Shown: positions 12,662 to 16,507 of the stretch, piece after piece
Numbering within the stretch: position 1 is the stretch's first letter
Layout of the letters: every line of letters starts with the position of its first letter
Source: JBBTWV01 sp038062615
Lineage (GTDB): Bacteria > Patescibacteriota > Gracilibacteria > UBA1369 > UM-FILTER-53-11
Direction of reading: 5' to 3'
Assembly (NCBI GenBank): GCA_038062615.1
Contig: JBBTWV010000083.1
Span: 1 to 16,507 of the forward strand
DNA: 16,507 nucleotides
Position numbers and translations under genes: made by a program
The notes under the pieces: model-generated
The model's input: the letters and a program-made list of their open reading frames with translations, nothing else
The model's database searches: none
What the model was told of the DNA's origin: nothing

Positions 12662-13936
12662 CTAATCTAAGAACTTCACGAACACTTTTTCGAGTAGCAA
12701 GTTGTTTTTGAGCCGTAAGTAGACCTCGCCCTGCTCCGCAATACTCTTTTCCATCTGCGCGCGTTTATCTTGTGGCGCGGCTTCTAACAGACGTTCCTGG
12801 GCTTTTTGCATCTCCTCCTCCGTAACCTCCAATCCAAGCGTCCTAAAGAGATGGTTCAAAATCAGACGGATTCGAATGCGCTTTTCGGCTTCGGCACCAT
12901 ATTCCTTGCGAATATCACGCTTCTCTTGCGACATTTTTTCCATGTAGGTGTCAAAAGAGAGACCGCGGCTCTCAATTTCTCGTTTTAAATCCTGCATCAT
13001 AAAGTCAATTTCTTCGTCAATAAGCATGGGAGAGACCTCAAACTTAGCTTCTTTAAGGAACTTCTCCAGCAAGACGTTTTCGCGATCACGGCGGGATTCC
13101 GATGTCTTGCGCTTGTGAAGGTCAGTCTTAATGGCATCACGAAAATCCGGCACCGATTTTTTCTCACCCATGACTTGCGAGACAAAATCCTCATTCACTT
13201 CGGGGAAGATGGGCTCTTCTGCGCGTTTTACCTCCACTTCAAAGTTCACCGTTTTAGATTTAAGAGGTTCGTAATGAAAATCTTTTGGGAACTTTACCGG
13301 GAATTTTTTCTTCTCACCCGACTTCATCCCAACCAAATTTTCTTCAAAACCAGGAACCAGCGTCCCCTCGCCTACAAAAAGCGGATGATTGGCACTTTTG
13401 GTCTTATCTAAGGCCGCGCCGGCATCATCATAACCTTGAAAATCAACCTCCAAACGGTCGCCTTTTTGAATTTCCCGCTCCAAAGGTTTGTACGTAGCAC
13501 GATACTTGCGCATCTCCATGACCACTTCATCAATTTCTTTATCCGTAATAGTTACCGCCTCAGCTGGGATCTTAATTTTTTCGACTCCCTTAAGCGTTAC
13601 TTCCGGGAAGATCGCCGCGCGAGCCTCATATTTAAGTGGCGCTTTAGAAAGCACTTTCACATCCGGACGAGAAATAACTTGGAGTTTTTCACGCTTAACA
13701 GCCTCAAAATAACTGCGCGGAAGAGCAACATTCAGGACCTCCTGGAAAAAAGCATCCGGGCCAAGTTGGCTCATGACAAAGGCTTTTGGAGCCTGCCCAC
13801 GGCGAAAACCAGGAATATCCATACGGTCCGAAATCCGACGCGTGGCCTCGGTCTCGTACTGGTCCATTAAGTCTTGGGGGACCTCAACCGTAATTTGAAT
13901 TTCTGACTTCGGTAATTTTTTAATTTCAATAATCAT
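12662..13936 (-). CDS. tig: Trigger factor (ribosome-associated chaperone / PPIase)
   Basis: 424 residues from the ATG at 13936. Binds the ribosome exit tunnel and shields nascent chains. The N-terminal ribosome-binding domain holds the signature GFRRGQAPK; with this start it falls at residues 43-51, the same numbering as GFRKGKVP in E. coli. An upstream in-frame ATG at 13954 would add six residues (MLGFRA) and is less likely. The FKBP-type prolyl isomerase domain spans about residues 155-240 (GDRLEVDFQGYDDAGAALDKT, PLFVGEGTLVPGFEENLVGMKSGE). The helical C-terminal arms (FRDAIKTDLHKRKTSESRRDRENVLLEKFL onward) are complete. TTGTCA-17-TAGGGT lies 8 nt before this start; no Shine-Dalgarno. In many bacteria tig precedes clpP/clpX; those are not here. 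Confidence 0.96.
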   Translation of the reverse strand: MIIEIKKLPKSEIQITVEVPQDLMDQYETEATRRISDRMDIPGFRRGQAPKAFVMSQLGPDAFFQEVLNVALPRSYFEAVKREKLQVISRPDVKVLSKAPLKYEARAAIFPEVTLKGVEKIKIPAEAVTITDKEIDEVVMEMRKYRATYKPLEREIQKGDRLEVDFQGYDDAGAALDKTKSANHPLFVGEGTLVPGFEENLVGMKSGEKKKFPVKFPKDFHYEPLKSKTVNFEVEVKRAEEPIFPEVNEDFVSQVMGEKKSVPDFRDAIKTDLHKRKTSESRRDRENVLLEKFLKEAKFEVSPMLIDEEIDFMMQDLKREIESRGLSFDTYMEKMSQEKRDIRKEYGAEAEKRIRIRLILNHLFRTLGLEVTEEEMQKAQERLLEAAPQDKRAQMEKSIAEQGEVYLRLKNNLLLEKVFVKFLD

Positions 13937-13944
13937 CGCGCGAA

Positions 13945-13973
13945 ACCCTAACATGAAACCACCAGATTGACAA
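13945..13973 (-). promoter_or_regulatory. Putative leaderless promoter of tig
   Basis: Minus strand: TTGTCA (13968-13973), 17-nt spacer, TAGGGT (13945-13950), 8 nt to the ATG at 13936. The -10 keeps only the key T, A and final T. Its -35 overlaps the -35 of the divergent + promoter at 13967-13995. A TATAGT further upstream on this strand is an alternative that would give a longer leader. Confidence 0.4.
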
Positions 13974-13995
13974 GTAATTTTGATTCTACTATAAT
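13967..13995 (+). promoter_or_regulatory. Perfect-consensus sigma-70 promoter for the 14069-16387 pair
   Basis: TTGACA (13967-13972), 17-nt spacer, TATAAT (13990-13995): every consensus base and the ideal spacing. The start would be near 14002, leaving a leader of about 67 nt that contains two inverted repeats (about 14013-14035, and 14044-14064). Confidence 0.75.
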
Positions 13996-14043
13996 AATAT
14001 AATTCATTTCACTAGGCCGAGCCTCAGCGCGGCTAAGCAAATA

Positions 14044-14064
14044 ATGCCCGACGTCAGGTCGGGC
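14044..14064. repeat. Inverted repeat in the leader of the 14069 gene
   Basis: TGCCCGAC (14044-14051) and GTCGGGCA (14057-14064) are exact reverse complements around a 5-nt loop (GTCAG), ending 4 nt before the ATG at 14069. As RNA it would be a stable hairpin just before the start codon. It shares the TGCCCG/CGGGCA ends with the palindromes at 1145-1164 and 16423-16440. Confidence 0.75.
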
Positions 14065-14068
14065 AACA

Positions 14069-14668
14069 ATGTATATGTCATCTCCTGGTCCATCATCCGG
14101 CCCCGGACACCACGGTCCCACGATTATTGTAAGTCGCCGGCAAAAAGCACTTGCAACACCGCATCATGCACCTGCTGGTACGCCTCATGCGGCACCTCCA
14201 GTGCCCAAGCAACCCAACGTCGTGTGGCAATTAGCAAAACACTATAAAGGGTATATTTTAGGCGCAGCCGGGCTAGCTGCCGTTGCTAGCGGTTATTTTG
14301 GATGGGTTGCCCCTGAGCTTGAAGAACGTGAGCAAGATGAAATCGCAGAGCATGCGGAGGAAGAACGCGCCAATCTTGAGAAGCAAAAGCCATTTGAACA
14401 AATCATCTTAAAAGCAAAATTGTGGCTCGCGGATGGCCATTTAATGAGCAGTATAGATCCTCATGTAGTTGTTGATGGCACCGGAACGCCTCGTGTATCT
14501 AAGCTTACCTGGCAGGAGTTTGATGCCACGAGTGAAAATATTCGTGGCGTTGGCCTTATTACCGTGACAAGCGCCGATGGAACGGAAGTGAGTTATACCA
14601 CCGAACTCGTTTTTGCTTCTTCGGAAGCGCAGGAACAAGAAATCAAGGCTCAACTCAATCCAAAATAA
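14069..14668 (+). CDS. Single-pass membrane protein of unknown function
   Basis: 199 residues, not recognised. The N-terminal 50 residues are Pro/His/Gly/Ala-rich and probably disordered (SSPGPSSGPGHHGP, HHAPAGTPHAAPPVP). One membrane segment spans about residues 61-81 (GYILGAAGLAAVASGYFGWV). A charged helical stretch, likely coiled coil, follows (ELEEREQDEIAEHAEEERANLEKQK, 83-107, broken here for length: core EEREQDEIAEHAEEE). Residues 110-199 look like a small alpha/beta domain (ILKAKLWLADG, then PHVVVDGTG, VGLITVTSADG, VSYTTELVFASS). The positive charges before the helix suggest the N-terminus is cytoplasmic and the C-terminal domain outside. ATG 14069 or 14075 could be the start; neither has a Shine-Dalgarno. 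The 14681 gene follows after 12 nt, so they are probably one operon. Confidence 0.8.
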   Translation: MYMSSPGPSSGPGHHGPTIIVSRRQKALATPHHAPAGTPHAAPPVPKQPNVVWQLAKHYKGYILGAAGLAAVASGYFGWVAPELEEREQDEIAEHAEEERANLEKQKPFEQIILKAKLWLADGHLMSSIDPHVVVDGTGTPRVSKLTWQEFDATSENIRGVGLITVTSADGTEVSYTTELVFASSEAQEQEIKAQLNPK

Positions 14669-14680
14669 AATTATTTTTCC

Positions 14681-16387
14681 ATGGCATCTACTCCAGCACA
14701 TTCACCGGCGGGCCACGCGGAACATCATCATCGCCATCATGATATTGATTCGCGAGAGTTGATGGAACAAGAACGCGGAAAAATTCCAAAAGCAGAAGTA
14801 ATGGAGCAGTTTGAAAATCTGCCACCCGCATGGAAAGAAAAAGTTTGTGAAATTTTAACGGGAAGTCCAACTGGTCATCCCGACGAGCATAACCAAGAAC
14901 ATTGGATGCTTATTTATTATGTGAGCACCCTCTATGACGCGGATCTGGCTAAAGCGGCTGAGTGGCTAGATGCGCAAGGCGACACTTACAAGCAAGCACT
15001 GGCTCAGCATGTTACCGGCGATCCAAATGGAACGGTGGATTTTACTAATCCAGCATTCGCTGATCGGCATGTATGGGAACAGTGGCTCATACAAAAAGCT
15101 GGACTAGAAACCACCGGTCGTTTTGCCACGGTTTTTGTGGATGTGTATGACAAACAGTTAAAGCCGGGAACAAAGTTACCGGATATATCAGTACCCATAC
15201 CAACATCGGGTGATATTATCAAAAATATTTCTGGAGCTTTGCACTCCGCAAAACAAAAACAAGCTCACTTCTCCCTGCTTCAAACGCAATTAGGAACAAT
15301 CATTTATGTAGCTCGGCAATATCATCTGTCTGTCCAACCACTTTTATATAAGCTGCTCACCGCCGGAGACAAACTGGAAAGAGTTTTGAGGACTCCAGCA
15401 AAAAAGGCTGTTCCTGCAGGTCCAAATGGCCCAGAGATCCCAGCCACCGATGAAATACTCATAGATCTTGTAACTCTTAACGTCGAGTTAATTGAATTTT
15501 TTGATGCCGTAGAGGCAAAAAAGAAAGCTAGCACAAGCGCTCTTCGTGCTCCAGGTCAACCCATGGCAGGAAGTGAAGTGGTGTATCTCTGCACAAAAAA
15601 AGAATTTGGAACCACCAAGCGAGATGATGCTTTAGAAAGAGCTACTACTGAAAACACCGCCCATTTTGCTGTGGGATTAACCAGCGTGGATTTTGGTGGC
15701 ATAGGCAGAGTAAAAACCAGCGGGATAGTTCAAAGAGCAAAAGATGAAGCGGGACGGGCTGGAAAAATGGCAGTGGGTTTCGCAAAAGATCTGTTGCGCT
15801 CCGGGGCTGGCAGTGTGCTCAAAGAGTTTCCGATTTTTGCCGGCCTTGATGCCGGTTCTGGTGACCATTTGGATCATCAATTAAAGGATGTTCCAACTCC
15901 GAAAGTGGCTGAACTCATTGGATACCTTCGTTATGTGGCCACCGAAAAACGTGCGGAGGCCAAAATTAAAGGTGGCGTAAAAGTGACCGGCCTGGACGAG
16001 TTACAACAATTTGTACGCGCCATGGAAGATATTCTTGCAGAACGTTTAAAAACGGAAATACTCAAAGGTGATGCTAAAGATGCCTGGAAGAGAACTTCAA
16101 GTGTTTTAACCGATAATCTTTTTGATCCGCTAAAACATGTGGCTCATGATCCCAGGAAGATAAAAGAACATCTCAAGCATATAAAAGCGCCTGAACATGC
16201 TCATCCAAAAGAATCCTCCGGGATTGTCAGCCTTGTGAGAGACCAGTTTAAAAAATATGGTTTATTAGGAACCATTGCTCATTTTGCTGACATTCGAGAA
16301 CTTTGGCAGGATTTAACAAAAAAGAGTAAGGGTGGCGGCGACAGCGCGAAAAAACCGGATGGTGGCGGACATGACCCTCCCCATTAG
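14681..16387 (+). CDS. Large soluble protein of unknown function with His-rich ends
   Basis: 568 residues, not recognised. No signal peptide or membrane helix. It starts with a His-rich stretch (MASTPAHSPAGHAEHHHRHH) and ends with a Gly/Asp/Pro/His tail (GGGDSAKKPDGGGHDPPH). Residues 30-160 are helical and charged (PAWKEKVCEILTG, AKAAEWLDAQGDTYKQAL). The middle has a Pro-rich loop (KLPDISVPIPTSGD) and long amphipathic helices (about 205-300); 320-400 contains glycine-rich turns (VGLTSVDFGGIGRV, FAGLDAGSGDHLD); 405-470 is helical again (VAELIGYLRYVATEKRAEAKI). The His-rich ends might bind metal, an inference from composition only. Its neighbour has a similar Pro/His-rich N-terminus, suggesting a shared system, with this protein cytoplasmic. 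No Shine-Dalgarno; ends just before a clear terminator. Confidence 0.8.
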   Translation: MASTPAHSPAGHAEHHHRHHDIDSRELMEQERGKIPKAEVMEQFENLPPAWKEKVCEILTGSPTGHPDEHNQEHWMLIYYVSTLYDADLAKAAEWLDAQGDTYKQALAQHVTGDPNGTVDFTNPAFADRHVWEQWLIQKAGLETTGRFATVFVDVYDKQLKPGTKLPDISVPIPTSGDIIKNISGALHSAKQKQAHFSLLQTQLGTIIYVARQYHLSVQPLLYKLLTAGDKLERVLRTPAKKAVPAGPNGPEIPATDEILIDLVTLNVELIEFFDAVEAKKKASTSALRAPGQPMAGSEVVYLCTKKEFGTTKRDDALERATTENTAHFAVGLTSVDFGGIGRVKTSGIVQRAKDEAGRAGKMAVGFAKDLLRSGAGSVLKEFPIFAGLDAGSGDHLDHQLKDVPTPKVAELIGYLRYVATEKRAEAKIKGGVKVTGLDELQQFVRAMEDILAERLKTEILKGDAKDAWKRTSSVLTDNLFDPLKHVAHDPRKIKEHLKHIKAPEHAHPKESSGIVSLVRDQFKKYGLLGTIAHFADIRELWQDLTKKSKGGGDSAKKPDGGGHDPPH

Positions 16388-16392
16388 GTAGA

Positions 16393-16414
16393 TGGCTTGA
16401 ATAAGCCACTTTTT
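16393..16414 (+). terminator. Rho-independent terminator of the 14069-16387 operon
   Basis: TGGCTT (16393-16398), loop GAAT, AAGCCA (16403-16408), then C and TTTTT. A perfect 6-bp stem with a tetraloop and T-run, starting 5 nt after the stop codon. Confidence 0.8.
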
Positions 16415-16422
16415 ATATGAAA

Positions 16423-16440
16423 AGTCTGCCCGGGCAGGCT
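16423..16440. repeat. Near-perfect 18-bp palindrome after the terminator
   Basis: AGTCTGCCCGGGCAGGCT; the arms differ by one base, which would be a G-U pair in RNA. The 14-base core GTCTGCCCGGGCAG is identical to the palindrome inside the HNH gene at 1145-1164. Confidence 0.7.
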
Positions 16441-16466
16441 GTGAAATTCTCCCCAACAGCTAGCCC

Positions 16467-16495
16467 TTGAACAAAGTGGCCTTTTAAGGTATAAT
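16467..16495 (+). promoter_or_regulatory. Strong promoter reading out of the window
   Basis: TTGAAC (16467-16472), 17-nt spacer, perfect TATAAT (16490-16495). The window ends 12 nt after the -10 box at ...GATACAT; a start codon at or just beyond the edge would again give a leaderless or nearly leaderless mRNA. Confidence 0.65.
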
Positions 16496-16507
16496 ATTTA
16501 GATACAT

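Noticed and set aside
13937..13954. Upstream ATG of tig at 13954
   Set aside because: Starting at 13936 places the ribosome-binding signature at residues 43-51 as in E. coli trigger factor, and the -10 candidate lies between the two ATGs.
1..16507. Alternative genetic code (UGA as Gly or Trp)
   Set aside because: TGA ends several genes at sensible positions (HNH, proS, rmlD, pyruvyltransferase) and no conserved protein is broken by an internal TGA.

Overview
The window looks like chromosomal DNA from a Patescibacteria (CPR)-type bacterium, possibly Peregrinibacteria-like. This placement is an inference from gene style; no rRNA is present. Points in favour are a 413-residue prolyl-tRNA synthetase lacking the large editing insertion, a winged-helix protein fused to a degenerate nucleotidyltransferase-like domain, a MopE/thrombospondin-type surface lipoprotein, near-absence of Shine-Dalgarno sequences, and several promoters whose -10 box lies only 6-10 nt from the start codon. 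TGA ends several genes (HNH, proS, rmlD, the pyruvyltransferase), so the code is standard table 11, not the UGA=Gly code of Gracilibacteria. One protein that looks like an outer-membrane beta-barrel is at odds with a monoderm CPR cell and should be weighed against the placement.

Layout. 1-1937: accessory segment on + with a small PD-(D/E)XK-like protein, an HNH-nuclease-like protein and an orphan HigA-type regulator. 1988-4894: a tight + operon proS-rmlD-rmlA (ATGA overlaps) from one apparently leaderless promoter. 4957-5871: PfkB-family kinase. 5930-9930: minus-strand pair encoding a secreted barrel-like protein and a 967-residue lipoprotein with thrombospondin-3-like and eleven MopE-type Asp/Cys repeats. 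9998-11080: CsaB-like polysaccharide pyruvyltransferase (-). 11138-11497: ribosomal protein L19 (-). 11508-12080: winged-helix regulator (-). 12293-12544: small two-helix membrane protein (-). 12662-13936: trigger factor (-). 14069-16387: a + pair of unrecognised proteins (membrane-anchored, then large soluble His-rich-ended) behind a perfect-consensus promoter and ending at a clear intrinsic terminator. 16467-16507: another strong promoter pointing out of the window.

Two families of short palindromic elements are scattered through the window. Three ~70-bp imperfect palindromes (ends TGTCATTGCG / CGCAATGACA, centre near CTAG) each lie exactly at the 3' end of a gene; they supply the last residues and stop codons of rmlA and pfkB and begin directly after the trigger factor stop. 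A second family (core TGCCCG...CGGGCA) occurs in frame inside the HNH gene, in the leader of the 14069 gene, and after the terminator at 16414.

Functionally, rmlD/rmlA (dTDP-rhamnose), the pyruvyltransferase and the two secreted proteins together suggest cell-envelope construction and surface decoration. proS, rplS and tig are translation and protein-folding housekeeping genes. No intergenic gap exceeds about 215 bp; no tRNA, rRNA, CRISPR array or transposase was seen.
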